From the NCBI GenBank assembly GCA_002480525.1, contig DLCH01000012.1, positions 1 through 28,642 of the forward strand: DNA of 28,642 nucleotides, read 5' to 3'. Position 1 is the stretch's first letter, and each line of letters opens with the position of its first letter. Source of the stretch: Gammaproteobacteria bacterium UBA7803. GTDB lineage: Bacteria > Pseudomonadota > Gammaproteobacteria > Pseudomonadales > Azotimanducaceae. A program made the position numbers and the translations under genes. Under the pieces are notes generated by a model. It had not been told where the DNA came from. It saw nothing but the letters and a program-made list of their open reading frames with translations, and searched no databases. Of this stretch, positions 1 through 7,634 are shown in pieces.

Positions 1-430
1 TCACGTGATTGCTCCATCCTGACCGGACGACGGACGGAACCTCCAGTGCACAAGGAACTGGACCTCAAGGTCCGGCGGGTCGGCCGATTTCAGGCAGGAC
101 CCGAAGGTCCCGAAATTGTTGAATGGTGGTCGAGAGGCGGATGGACGCTATTGACGTGGCGGAAAGCTGCCGGTGGGAATTCAAGAGCCGAATCTTCGAT
201 TGGCACGAGGCATGTGGACTGGCTTGCTCATCTGGCCCCCCTCCTGGGACACCTGACGACACCTGCTGACCTTACGCTCCGCACCTGGCGAATCTGTCGG
301 GAGTTTGTAAGCACGGCTGAAGGCATTCCACCAATCTGCCAGCCGGCGCCCACGCCAATTGACGGTGGCTGAAGGAATTCGAACTGGTTGCGGATGAGGC
401 AGACGAGGTCAGGTGGTGACTGCTTGTGGG
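1..430. other. Low-GC leader region, no gene recognised
   Basis: I see no convincing gene here. G+C is about 60 percent, visibly below the rest of the window. The longest open frame on the plus strand (46-372) has no recognisable motif, and its composition reads like non-coding DNA. The minus-strand frames are no better. A short perfect inverted repeat (GGACCT-CA-AGGTCC, 60-73) is the only local structure I noticed. It could be degraded remains of a mobile or accessory gene, but nothing in it is recognisable. Confidence 0.5.
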
Positions 431-1723
431 TCAATACCCATCGCCCGACTTTCCGAGCAGGTACCGATTTCCGGACTCCCGCACCTCCGCGGAGGGATGA
501 CGCCGCCTGACCAGATCCGCCAGCCATCCCTCCGCGGAGGTGTTCTCGAGATCTGTCGGATCCGGCCGCGCATCCTCCGGATCGTACCCGCAGCGCGGGA
601 TCACCCGGCCGTCCGCACGCCGGAAATAGATCTGCCCCTCCGCGTCGCGGCGGATGCCATAGCCGCCTTCGTGCACCAGCCGGTGATGATGGCTGCACAG
701 CAGCACCAGGTTCGCGAGGCTGGTTTCACCGCCTTCGCTCCAGTGCCGCACGTGGTGCGCATCAACGAATCGCCGATTGCAGCAGCCCGGAAACGAACAG
801 CCCCGATCCCGGGACCACAAAGCCCGTCGGATCGCCGGCGGCACGCTCCGCCGCTTTCGGCCGATGCTGAGCGGCTCGCCTGCGGCGTTTTCGACCACCG
901 CCACCAGACTGCCGTCGCAGGCGAGACGCTTCACCGTCTCGATCGGCAGGTCCGAACGTCCTTCACCGCCCCGCAGTGCGGCCTCGTCGACATGGACGAC
1001 CACCTGATAGTGGTCCGCCGTCGATGAAGCGGAAACGTCTTGCCGACTACCGCCATCGAGATACGCCCGGGCCACGGCGACCAGGGCGTCCGCCTGCTGG
1101 GTATGCCAGCTCGCTTCCTCGAACTCGGGCCCCGACGCGCCCTCCCCGGCCTCGATCGCGCGATCGATGGCCCCGGTGACGATCTCGCCGGACTCGATGG
1201 GCACCTCGATGCTGATCGTCATGGTGCCGCGCTCGGCATTGCGCCAGGCGGACAGCGAGCGGCGCCTCCAGCTCCGCTGAGCCCGTTCCGTGGCGGCCGG
1301 CTCGACGTTGCGCATCTGCCGGCAGCGCTCCTCCACCTGGGTCGCAGTGGCCGAGAGTGCGTAGGCCAGCAGCAGATCCTCGTTGTGCCGGTCTGCCGCG
1401 CGGGTCAGCGCGCGGACCTTCGAATAGGAGAGGCGGCCATCGGCGAACGCCCCGGAGATCTGCGGCAGTCCGCGCAGCGCCTGGGCCGTCCGGACCTTCT
1501 CGCGCGCGGCGGACAGCGTGATGCCGCAGCGCCAGGCGAGCCACTCTGCGCAGCTCCGGAAGCTCCATTTCGCCCAGCCGAAACGGTCGTCGAACTCGCG
1601 GATGAGCAGCAGCAGACGGTACTGAGCGACGTTGATGTCACGACTCATCCTGCAGATGGCAGCGTCGAGATCTTCGATGGAAGGCTGGCGAGCGGCAGGC
1701 GTAGATGCATTCTTGGCAGTCAT
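431..1723 (-). CDS. DUF222 / HNH endonuclease domain protein (13E12-repeat type)
   Basis: This 430-residue protein has an N-terminal DUF222-like helical region (about residues 20-250) and a C-terminal HNH nuclease module. Visible nuclease residues are C309, C314/C315, the DAHH stretch with H323/H324, then C343 and the H345-H347 cluster followed by H351. HNH nucleases cut DNA with one metal ion at a beta-beta-alpha fold; the cellular role of DUF222/HNH proteins is not settled. The ATG is preceded by AGGGAGA at a suitable distance. A LexA box overlapping a consensus -10 lies about 30 bases upstream, so SOS induction is likely. The last 30 or so residues are encoded across a large inverted repeat (482-542), so the tail beyond the HNH module may be acquired. 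The family call is firm; the function is inferred. Confidence 0.9.
   Translation of the reverse strand: MTAKNASTPAARQPSIEDLDAAICRMSRDINVAQYRLLLLIREFDDRFGWAKWSFRSCAEWLAWRCGITLSAAREKVRTAQALRGLPQISGAFADGRLSYSKVRALTRAADRHNEDLLLAYALSATATQVEERCRQMRNVEPAATERAQRSWRRRSLSAWRNAERGTMTISIEVPIESGEIVTGAIDRAIEAGEGASGPEFEEASWHTQQADALVAVARAYLDGGSRQDVSASSTADHYQVVVHVDEAALRGGEGRSDLPIETVKRLACDGSLVAVVENAAGEPLSIGRKRRSVPPAIRRALWSRDRGCSFPGCCNRRFVDAHHVRHWSEGGETSLANLVLLCSHHHRLVHEGGYGIRRDAEGQIYFRRADGRVIPRCGYDPEDARPDPTDLENTSAEGWLADLVRRRHPSAEVRESGNRYLLGKSGDGY
482..542. repeat. Perfect 18-bp inverted repeat, each arm holding a 12-bp palindrome
   Basis: The left arm CACCTCCGCGGAGGGATG (482-499) is exactly reverse-complementary to 525-542, with a 25-base spacer. 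Each arm also contains the self-palindrome CCTCCGCGGAGG, so the arms are partly direct repeats too. The element lies inside the 3' end of the HNH gene, where the arms encode TSAEG and PSAEV. In RNA it could form a very stable stem-loop. It could be a REP-like or inserted palindromic element, a recombination site, or an intragenic attenuator. The sequence does not decide between these. Confidence 0.75.
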
Positions 1724-1751
1724 GGCGCGTCTCCCTGATGGCCTCGAACAG

Positions 1752-1771
1752 TACTGTAATTATATACAGTC
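1752..1771 (-). promoter_or_regulatory. LexA (SOS) box overlapping a consensus -10
   Basis: TACTGTAATTATATACAGTC matches the proteobacterial LexA operator CTGT-N8-ACAG, with an all-A/T centre. Read on the minus strand, an exact TATAAT lies inside it (1764 down to 1759), so LexA binding would occlude the promoter of the HNH gene that starts at 1723. No good -35 is visible. The site also lies upstream of the divergent LuxR-type gene and could influence it. Confidence 0.8.
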
Positions 1772-1808
1772 ATGGTCTGCGGCCATACGGAAATCGCTGA
1801 TTCATTCG

Positions 1809-1836
1809 GCGTCTTTACGCGTCTTTCTGCGTTTGA
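1809..1836 (+). repeat. Three 10-bp-phased GCGTYTTT direct repeats
   Basis: The octamer occurs as GCGTCTTT at 1809, GCGTCTTT at 1819 and GCGTTTGA-like at 1829, where the match is GCGTTT. The period is exactly ten bases, close to one helical turn, in the AT-richer gap between the HNH gene and the LuxR-type gene. Helically phased repeats of this kind often bind a regulator cooperatively. No regulator is identified, and a chance origin is possible. Confidence 0.3.
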
Positions 1837-1924
1837 ACTGAATCTGCCTCCGCTCGACCCGAGCTTCTCAGATCGCACCAATGGTCGTACACTCGCTTGT
1901 CAACCGACTGCGGCGGACCATCAC

Positions 1925-3040
1925 ATGTCGTCCCCCGGCTGGCACGACCTCATCGGCAGCATCCGCGATGCCGCGCTGGACGGGCGCTCGTGGCACGCCG
2001 TGGCCCGCCATGTCGCCGCCGAGTTCCGCTCTCCCGCCATCGCGCTGTATGGCCAGAGTCTCGACACGGTTTCCTTCAAGGAAACCGCCGTGCTTGGTAT
2101 CGGCGACCGGTTCATCGAGTCCTACAAGTCCCACTACAGCCGCCTGGACAATCCCTGGGTGCAGGCCGGCCGCTTCTGGAAACCGGGCGTCGTCCGCACG
2201 GAACCGGCGCTGCAGCGCCTCACCGGGGACCGGCATGTGCTCCGCCGCTCCGGATATTTCCAGGACTGGATCGTGCCGCAGGGCTATCGCCATTCGATGG
2301 GCATGGTGGTCGACCGGGATGCCGGGGGCTACATCAAGCTGACCATGTACCGGGACGGCGCGTCCGGCGCCTACCGGCACGCCGAGTTGACGCGTTTTCA
2401 ATCCCTGTGCGACCAGTTCCGGCTGCTGCTCGACATCGCCGGACACTATCGTCTCGCCCGAACTCTCGCGCATCTGTCGCTGCGCGCGCTCGATCATCTC
2501 GACTTCGGGGTGATGATGCTGGATGCAGGCGGAACCGTGCTGGAGATGAACCGGTTCGCCCGGGATCTCGCGGACGGCCGTAGCGGCCTGAGCGTGCACG
2601 AGGGCAGACTCCAGGCGCTGGATGGCCGGGCGGATGCCCGCATCCGCTCCCTGCTGACCGGCCGCGGACAGAGCAGCGCCGCCACCGTCACGCTGGCACC
2701 TCCGGCGGTACCCGCACCGGTAGCACTGGCGCTGACCAGCATGGCCGCCTCCGACGGCGGCCGGCTGCTGTTTCTGACCTGCCCGGAGCGCGCCTTCGAC
2801 GAGCGGCTGCGGCTGCTGGTGGACCGGTTCGCGTTCACACCGGTCGAGCTCCAGCTCGCGCGGGGGCTCCTGCAGGGCTTCGACCTTCGCGGGGCCGGCG
2901 CGGCTGCGGGCCTCAGCTACGAGACCAGCCGCTGGTACCTCAAGCAGCTCTTCGCCAAGACCGACACCCACCGGCAGGCCGATCTGGTGCGCCTGCTGCT
3001 CGCCACGAAGTCCGAGATTCATCTGCCACCGGCACCCTGA
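1925..3040 (+). CDS. LuxR-family (HTH) transcriptional regulator
   Basis: The protein has 371 residues. The C-terminal part (about residues 302-360) reads as a LuxR/GerE-type helix-turn-helix: FTPVE, ARGLLQG, then AAGLSYETSRWYLKQLFAKT. The middle (about 190-270) has a PAS-like sensing region starting at LDHLDFGVMMLD. The N-terminal half is not recognised. I chose the ATG at 1925 because conserved-looking sequence starts there (SSPGWHDLIGSI). The frame is open 51 codons further upstream, but that stretch has atypical composition. No strong ribosome binding site is visible. It is divergent from the SOS-controlled HNH gene, and its target is unknown. Confidence 0.8.
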   Translation: MSSPGWHDLIGSIRDAALDGRSWHAVARHVAAEFRSPAIALYGQSLDTVSFKETAVLGIGDRFIESYKSHYSRLDNPWVQAGRFWKPGVVRTEPALQRLTGDRHVLRRSGYFQDWIVPQGYRHSMGMVVDRDAGGYIKLTMYRDGASGAYRHAELTRFQSLCDQFRLLLDIAGHYRLARTLAHLSLRALDHLDFGVMMLDAGGTVLEMNRFARDLADGRSGLSVHEGRLQALDGRADARIRSLLTGRGQSSAATVTLAPPAVPAPVALALTSMAASDGGRLLFLTCPERAFDERLRLLVDRFAFTPVELQLARGLLQGFDLRGAGAAAGLSYETSRWYLKQLFAKTDTHRQADLVRLLLATKSEIHLPPAP

Positions 3041-3118
3041 ATCCTCCCAAACGGGAGGTTCGAGAGACCCGGCCCTTCTTCCAGAATTTTCCGGACACGG
3101 GAGAACGGGGAGGCTGGC

Positions 3119-4591
3119 GTGAAAGGTCTGGCATCATCGGAAGTCAGCGGCGCCGTCCGGGCAGTTCTGCCACTGATCACGGCCATGCTGCTCGCGGCGC
3201 CGGCGCGGGCCGGCGACGATGACATCGTGCAGATCCGCCAGGGCGCCGACGCGCTGTGGCGCACCCTCGAGTCCATGCCCTACGCCGCCGACGGCCAGGG
3301 CGCGCCCGTCTTCACCTTCGAGTTCTCGGAATGCCCGCACAGCCAGGCCCTGTATCGGGACTGGACCGGCCAACTCGAGGGCGTGCAGCTCCGGCACATG
3401 TTCTACGCCGTCAGCCGGAGGTCCGCCAACGAGATGACGGCGCTCGCCCGCAGCCGCGACGCCGCGGACTACCGGGCGTTCATGGACGGCACCAAGGCCG
3501 CTCCCCTGGCGGATGATCCGCGCCTCGCCGCCGCCGAGTACAACCGCAACGTCGCGGACTTCAATGCCATCATGAAGCCGCTCGATGCCGTCGTCGAACC
3601 CACCCTGCGCGCCAACGGCGTCATGTCCGGCAACCTGATCTCGCCGACCCTGATCTGGCGGGAGGGAGACGCCGTGTTCGCGTCGGGCGGTTACGATCAA
3701 GCGCACATGGCCCGGGTCGTCGAGCGGGTACTCGCTTCAGCCGCCACCGGCGCCGCTCCGACCCCCGCGCCGACTGGCCCGGGTCCCGCCCCGGCCGCCG
3801 GCGGCGCCGGACCGGACGTGGTCGGCATCCGGCTGGGCATGACCCAGGCCGAAGCGGTCGCCGCCATCCGCGCCTACAAGCCCGGACTGGCCATACAGGA
3901 GCACACCACCGAGATCACCATTCAGGACAGCAACCGTCAGCCGCTGATCGTCGACCGCTATGTCAGCGAGGTGTGGGGAGACTGGAATCAGAGCGTCCGG
4001 GGATACCGCAACGGCGAGCCCATCGAGAAGCTGGTGGTGGTGTTCGCGTCGCCGCCCGCAGCGCACGTCGTTCAGTACGTCGAGCGCGACATCCGCTACG
4101 TCTCCAACGACGGCCTCGCGCCGGACGTTCTGCTGGCCTCGATCCGGGACAAGTACGGGGAGCCCACCCGCGCCAGCAGCGAGGGTCGCACGCTGCTGTG
4201 GCAGTACGGCGCGCCACCGCTGAACGCCAGCCAGTTCCGGCGATGGGTCGGCAGCTCCGAGGTCACCGGACGCCGTACCAGCGCCGCCTACCGCTCGCCC
4301 ATGTTTCCGACCGTCGGCCCGGACATGCCGAAGAACGTGCTGCAGATGAACGACGACGGCATCAGCTTCCGCTTCGCCGGCCAGGAGCACGTCGACGCGG
4401 GCCGCAGCCTCGGCGTCCACGTGACGCCCCACGGTCAGGGTACCTCGCACTTCCGCACGCTGCTGACCGAGGGCGTCATGGCCATCGGGTCGACCCGCTA
4501 CGCCACTCAGCAGATGGCCAATGCGGCCCTCGATGAGCATGAACAGGCGCTGCGCCAGGCGGCGCTGAAGCGCAAGGGACCGGCCCTGTAG
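3119..4591 (+). CDS. Exported thioredoxin-fold protein with C-terminal BamE-like repeat domain
   Basis: This 490-residue protein starts at GTG after GGGGAGG. A signal peptide ends near residue 31 (ARA-G). Residues about 50-205 look like a thioredoxin fold of the DsbC/DsbG kind, with SECPHS at 71-75 and the cis-proline region ISPTLIW near 174-179. The active site is C72-P-H-S75, so the second cysteine of CxxC is missing. This argues against disulfide exchange by the usual route. An Ala/Pro linker (about 208-231) leads to a second domain beginning VVGIRLGM, of a style seen in BamE/SmpA-like folds, and ending IRDKYGEPT. The same domain recurs in the next gene. The next gene begins 7 bases (4599) or 25 bases (4617) downstream, so they form an operon. 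The role is unknown. Confidence 0.7.
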   Translation: MKGLASSEVSGAVRAVLPLITAMLLAAPARAGDDDIVQIRQGADALWRTLESMPYAADGQGAPVFTFEFSECPHSQALYRDWTGQLEGVQLRHMFYAVSRRSANEMTALARSRDAADYRAFMDGTKAAPLADDPRLAAAEYNRNVADFNAIMKPLDAVVEPTLRANGVMSGNLISPTLIWREGDAVFASGGYDQAHMARVVERVLASAATGAAPTPAPTGPGPAPAAGGAGPDVVGIRLGMTQAEAVAAIRAYKPGLAIQEHTTEITIQDSNRQPLIVDRYVSEVWGDWNQSVRGYRNGEPIEKLVVVFASPPAAHVVQYVERDIRYVSNDGLAPDVLLASIRDKYGEPTRASSEGRTLLWQYGAPPLNASQFRRWVGSSEVTGRRTSAAYRSPMFPTVGPDMPKNVLQMNDDGISFRFAGQEHVDAGRSLGVHVTPHGQGTSHFRTLLTEGVMAIGSTRYATQQMANAALDEHEQALRQAALKRKGPAL

Positions 4592-4616
4592 CACCACCAT
4601 GACCAGGACGATGGAC

Positions 4617-5603
4617 ATGAAACTGACCAAGCCGATTGCCGCGGCCTTCGTCGCCCTGGCCGTTGCGGCCTGCGGCGGCGGCACCGATGGCGGCGACGAG
4701 GCGTCCGGAGCAGCCGGGAGCGCGCAACCCCGGGCCGCCGGCGCACCATCCGCCCCGGACGCGCCCGCCGCTGCCGCCGCTGCCGATACTGCCGACCGGG
4801 ACTGCCCGGCACGCCCGACCACCGGCGCCCCTGCCGGCGGCCCGGTGGACGACGTCGTCGGCATCCGCCCCGGCATGGGCTGGGACGACGTGCAGTGGGT
4901 TCTCGCCTGCCGCGACGACGTGCCGACCGTCGAGGCTGGCGATACCTGGAACGTCAAGCAGGCCCACGGCATTCCAATACGTCAGCTCATCCGCGCTTCC
5001 GACGGCCAGCCCTGCAGCGGCCAGGAGATCGTGCGGGACATGAGCTCCACCACCCGGAGCTGTGACGACGGCGGCTACAAGTTCCAGGCGCTGAAAAACA
5101 TCGCCAACGAGATCGTGGTGGTGTTCACCGGCCTGCCCGAGCAGGAAACGGCCCGCGCCATCTGGCGGCAAACGTCGTTTCCGGAGGGCGGCCAGCCCGC
5201 GATCAAGACCCTGCGCACGTCACTCACGGACAAGTACGACGAACCGCAGCTCGACGAGCGGGACCGCCAGGGACGGATCACGCTGACCTGGGTCCACGAC
5301 CTCCTGGGACGGCCCATGTCCACGGCCGCCTCCGCCTTCAACACGTGCAGCCGTGGCCTCGGCGCCGCGTTCGCCAGCAGCCATTCCTGGTCTGCCGGGT
5401 GCGGACTGACCATTCGCGCCCTCATCTCCCCGGTGTGGGGCAACGATCTGCTGGCCAGGGAATTGTCGCTGGGCCTCATGCACCAGAAGGACTTCTACGA
5501 TGCCGGCCAGCGGTTCGAGCGCGATCTGCTGGCGGCTCACGAGGCCAGCAAGCGCGAGCAGGCCGAGGCCGCCGCGGCCAGCGGATCGGCGGTGGACCTG
5601 TGA
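4617..5603 (+). CDS. Lipoprotein of unknown function, paralogous to the preceding C-terminal domain
   Basis: The protein has 328 residues from the ATG at 4617. The signal ends in the lipobox AVAAC with C19 as the lipidated residue, followed by GGG (no Asp at +2), consistent with an outer-membrane lipoprotein. ATGs at 4599 and 4611 are alternative starts, but 4617 gives the best signal peptide. An Ala/Pro-rich stretch (about 25-75) precedes VVGIRPGM (80-87), which matches VVGIRLGM in the upstream protein. Both then share a VVVF strand and a (S/T)L-T/R-DKY-(D/G)EP motif. The repeated domain suggests duplication and perhaps a shared partner in the envelope. The function is not recognised. The stop overlaps the GTG start of the next gene. 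Confidence 0.75.
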   Translation: MKLTKPIAAAFVALAVAACGGGTDGGDEASGAAGSAQPRAAGAPSAPDAPAAAAAADTADRDCPARPTTGAPAGGPVDDVVGIRPGMGWDDVQWVLACRDDVPTVEAGDTWNVKQAHGIPIRQLIRASDGQPCSGQEIVRDMSSTTRSCDDGGYKFQALKNIANEIVVVFTGLPEQETARAIWRQTSFPEGGQPAIKTLRTSLTDKYDEPQLDERDRQGRITLTWVHDLLGRPMSTAASAFNTCSRGLGAAFASSHSWSAGCGLTIRALISPVWGNDLLARELSLGLMHQKDFYDAGQRFERDLLAAHEASKREQAEAAAASGSAVDL

Positions 5604-6289
5604 AGAGACAGCCGTGCAGCGTTCTCATCCTGTTCATGGCGTTCACGGCCCTGGCGCAGGCTGCCGAGCGCAACGGGGTGGTGGCAGACCCGGACAGCTT
5701 CGACGTGCGCCGGATCTATCTGGACTGGAGCGGGGAGGATGCCGGCCTGGATGGCTCGGCCGACCGGCTCGTTCCGCCCATCGGCGGCACGCGCTCCGGC
5801 ACGCCCGTCAACGAGTTCAACCGGGCGTCCATGGTCGCTGCCGAGCGGCAGCGGCTGGAGGCCCTGCTTAGCGAGCGGCGCGGCATCGGCACGCTGGTGA
5901 CGAACATCGGCGGCACCTTGAGCGACTATGATCCGGGCTACGGCGAGTTCTACGTCGACGCCTTTGCGCCAGGCAGCCGGTTCAGCTTCCCCATGCACGC
6001 CGATCAGCACGCGGAACGTGCCCTGCCGGGGCTGCACGTCACCCTGGAGCTGGAGAACGCGCTGGACGCCTACGTGTGGCAGGTCGCGTCGGACCAGGCG
6101 GCGAAGCTGATCGCGACCCTGGAGGACGAAGGCAACGCCAGCCGCCGGGTGATCGCACGCACCACCGTGCGGCTCACCGGGGCGGAGAAGGATGCCGGCA
6201 TGAATCGTCGCCTGATCGGCAGGATCACGTCGTACACGCTGCGCACGCCAGAGGGCACGGTACTCCGTGAGCTGACGCTCGAGCCCTGA
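5600..6289 (+). CDS. Small exported protein of unknown function
   Basis: The protein has 229 residues. Its GTG start overlaps the TGA of the preceding gene (GTGA), so it is probably translationally coupled. A clear signal peptide (KRQPCSVLILFMAFTALAQA, cleavage near AQA-AE) sends it to the periplasm. No family is recognised. The middle contains an NEF motif and LEALLSERR, followed by beta-rich sequence (FYVDAF, HVTLELENA, RTTVRLTG, TSYTLRTPEG). It is the third member of the exported cassette starting at 3119. Only 5 bases separate it from the convergent peptidase gene. Confidence 0.75.
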   Translation: MKRQPCSVLILFMAFTALAQAAERNGVVADPDSFDVRRIYLDWSGEDAGLDGSADRLVPPIGGTRSGTPVNEFNRASMVAAERQRLEALLSERRGIGTLVTNIGGTLSDYDPGYGEFYVDAFAPGSRFSFPMHADQHAERALPGLHVTLELENALDAYVWQVASDQAAKLIATLEDEGNASRRVIARTTVRLTGAEKDAGMNRRLIGRITSYTLRTPEGTVLRELTLEP

Positions 6290-6294
6290 CTGAT

Positions 6295-7007
6295 TCAGCG
6301 GGCGTTCGAGACCTCGACGAATCCCCTGGCCCGTCCGCTGGCGGAATCCGTCTCCGCCATGGCCGCGTGCAGCCGCGCCAGCGGCACCCAGGTCGCCGGA
6401 TAGTTGTAGGTCGCCGTATCCAGAATCAGCACCGAATCCGAAGCCTGGTCGTAGGCCGCCACCGGTGAGATGTGCCCGACACGACGCTGCCCGAGCACTT
6501 CGCGCTGGTAGTTGACGAGCATGAAGTCATCGGGTGCCGGAGGTTCCGCCCTACGGCCTCCCGGAACGCCTCGACGGTCACGGCGTCGGCGTAGCGGAGC
6601 TCGACCGCCGCGCCATGCGCCATCAGGAACCCGGCGAGTTCCGCCAGCGTCATCCCGCCGAACATCACCCGCAGGCGCGCGCCCGGCCCCACCTCGTGGG
6701 CGTCGAAGAACGTGGACTGATCGAGCCGCCGGCCCAGGGCATTGAGCACCGCGACGCCGCTGGCCACCCCGCAGTAGCTGACCAGCCGCTGGCTCTCGAA
6801 GTGCGCAGCCAGCGCCGGGTAGTCCGCCCTGGCTTCGGCGCCATTCAGCCGGCTCGTCCCGGCGGGTCCGGACACGGCGACCAGCCCATCGGGCAGCGCG
6901 AGGGGTTCGACGCGCGGCTGCAGCACCCACCAGGCGACGCCGGCGAGGACGGTGAGCGCCAGGGCGACGCCGCCGGTGGCCATCAGTACCCGTGTGCCGC
7001 GCCCCAT
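6295..7007 (-). pseudogene. Phytochelatin-synthase-like cysteine peptidase, split by one frameshift
   Basis: Two overlapping frames together give one bacterial phytochelatin-synthase (PCS) family protein of about 237 residues. The first frame (from 7007) has an N-terminal membrane anchor (about residues 10-28) and the catalytic cysteine in SYCGVASG (C79). It runs through EAFREAVGRNL and then loses sense. The second frame, read one base earlier, picks up at DDFMLVNY and carries the catalytic His (GHISP) and Asp (ILDTA), ending at 6295. The switch lies near 6530-6545 and equals one missing base, or two extra. PCS-type enzymes cleave glycine from glutathione and, in plants, build phytochelatins; short bacterial forms mainly hydrolyse glutathione. 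All three catalytic residues survive, so the break may be recent or a sequencing error. Confidence 0.75.
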
Positions 7008-7046
7008 CGGCGTCTACCCTGCCGTCACCACGTCAGCCTGCGCCAT

Positions 7047-7589
7047 TCATCCGTCGATGCCCGTCGGAAGCCCGTCGATGCTCTGACGGTTCTTCTCCTG
7101 CCAGTAGTCGCGGATGCCCTCCGGCCCGCGCTTCTCGGCCCACTGCGTCAACACCTGCCGATCCTCCGTGAAATCCATCAGCGGCACCGCGTAGCCGCAG
7201 GAGGTCTGGACGAGATCGAGCTGCATGCGGAAGTACTGCCGGGCGCCCACCGGCAGCGGGACGAGCCGGGTGCATGCCTCCCAGGCGGGATCCCGCGGAT
7301 GCACGACGTCGGCGCTGCCGTAGACCCGCAGGATTCTCGGCAATCCCTCGAAGGCGCACCACATCACCGTCATCCGGTTCGTGTCCCGGAGGTGGGCGGC
7401 CGTTTCGTTGCCGCTGCCCGTCAGGTTCAGCCAGACGATCTCCCGCCCGTTCACCACCCGCAGCGAGTCCTGCCCCTTGGGCGAGACGTTGACGCGCCCG
7501 TCCCGGGCCGCCGTGGCCACGAAGAACACGTGCTGCCGCTCGATCCACTCGATCAGCTCCGGGGAGAGGGCGTCGAACTGTTCCGCCAT
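7047..7589 (-). CDS. Pyridoxamine 5'-phosphate oxidase-family flavin-binding protein
   Basis: This 180-residue protein has the split beta-barrel signature of the PNPOx-like FMN family. It starts with IERQHVFFVATAARDGRVNVSPKG, followed by DSLRVVNGREIVWLNLTGSGNETAAHL and the R/M-rich strand RMTVMWCAF. Such proteins bind FMN, F420 or haem and reduce or oxidise varied small molecules; the substrate cannot be read from sequence. The length fits single-domain members. It is the last gene of a five-gene minus-strand operon with a secreted cyclase and a second PNPOx-like protein, so it may act on the same compound. AGAG lies upstream of the ATG. Confidence 0.85.
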   Translation of the reverse strand: MAEQFDALSPELIEWIERQHVFFVATAARDGRVNVSPKGQDSLRVVNGREIVWLNLTGSGNETAAHLRDTNRMTVMWCAFEGLPRILRVYGSADVVHPRDPAWEACTRLVPLPVGARQYFRMQLDLVQTSCGYAVPLMDFTEDRQVLTQWAEKRGPEGIRDYWQEKNRQSIDGLPTGIDG

Positions 7590-7634
7590 GGCGTTTCTCT
7601 GCGAAGGACCCGACGGCCATGATACGGCAGTGGG

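Noticed and set aside
46..372. Possible 108-residue protein in the leading region
   Set aside because: No motif, no ribosome binding site worth the name and non-coding composition.
3043..3058. CCTCCC-AAAC-GGGAGG hairpin after the LuxR-type gene
   Set aside because: The stem is only 6 bp and no T-tract follows, so I do not call it a terminator.
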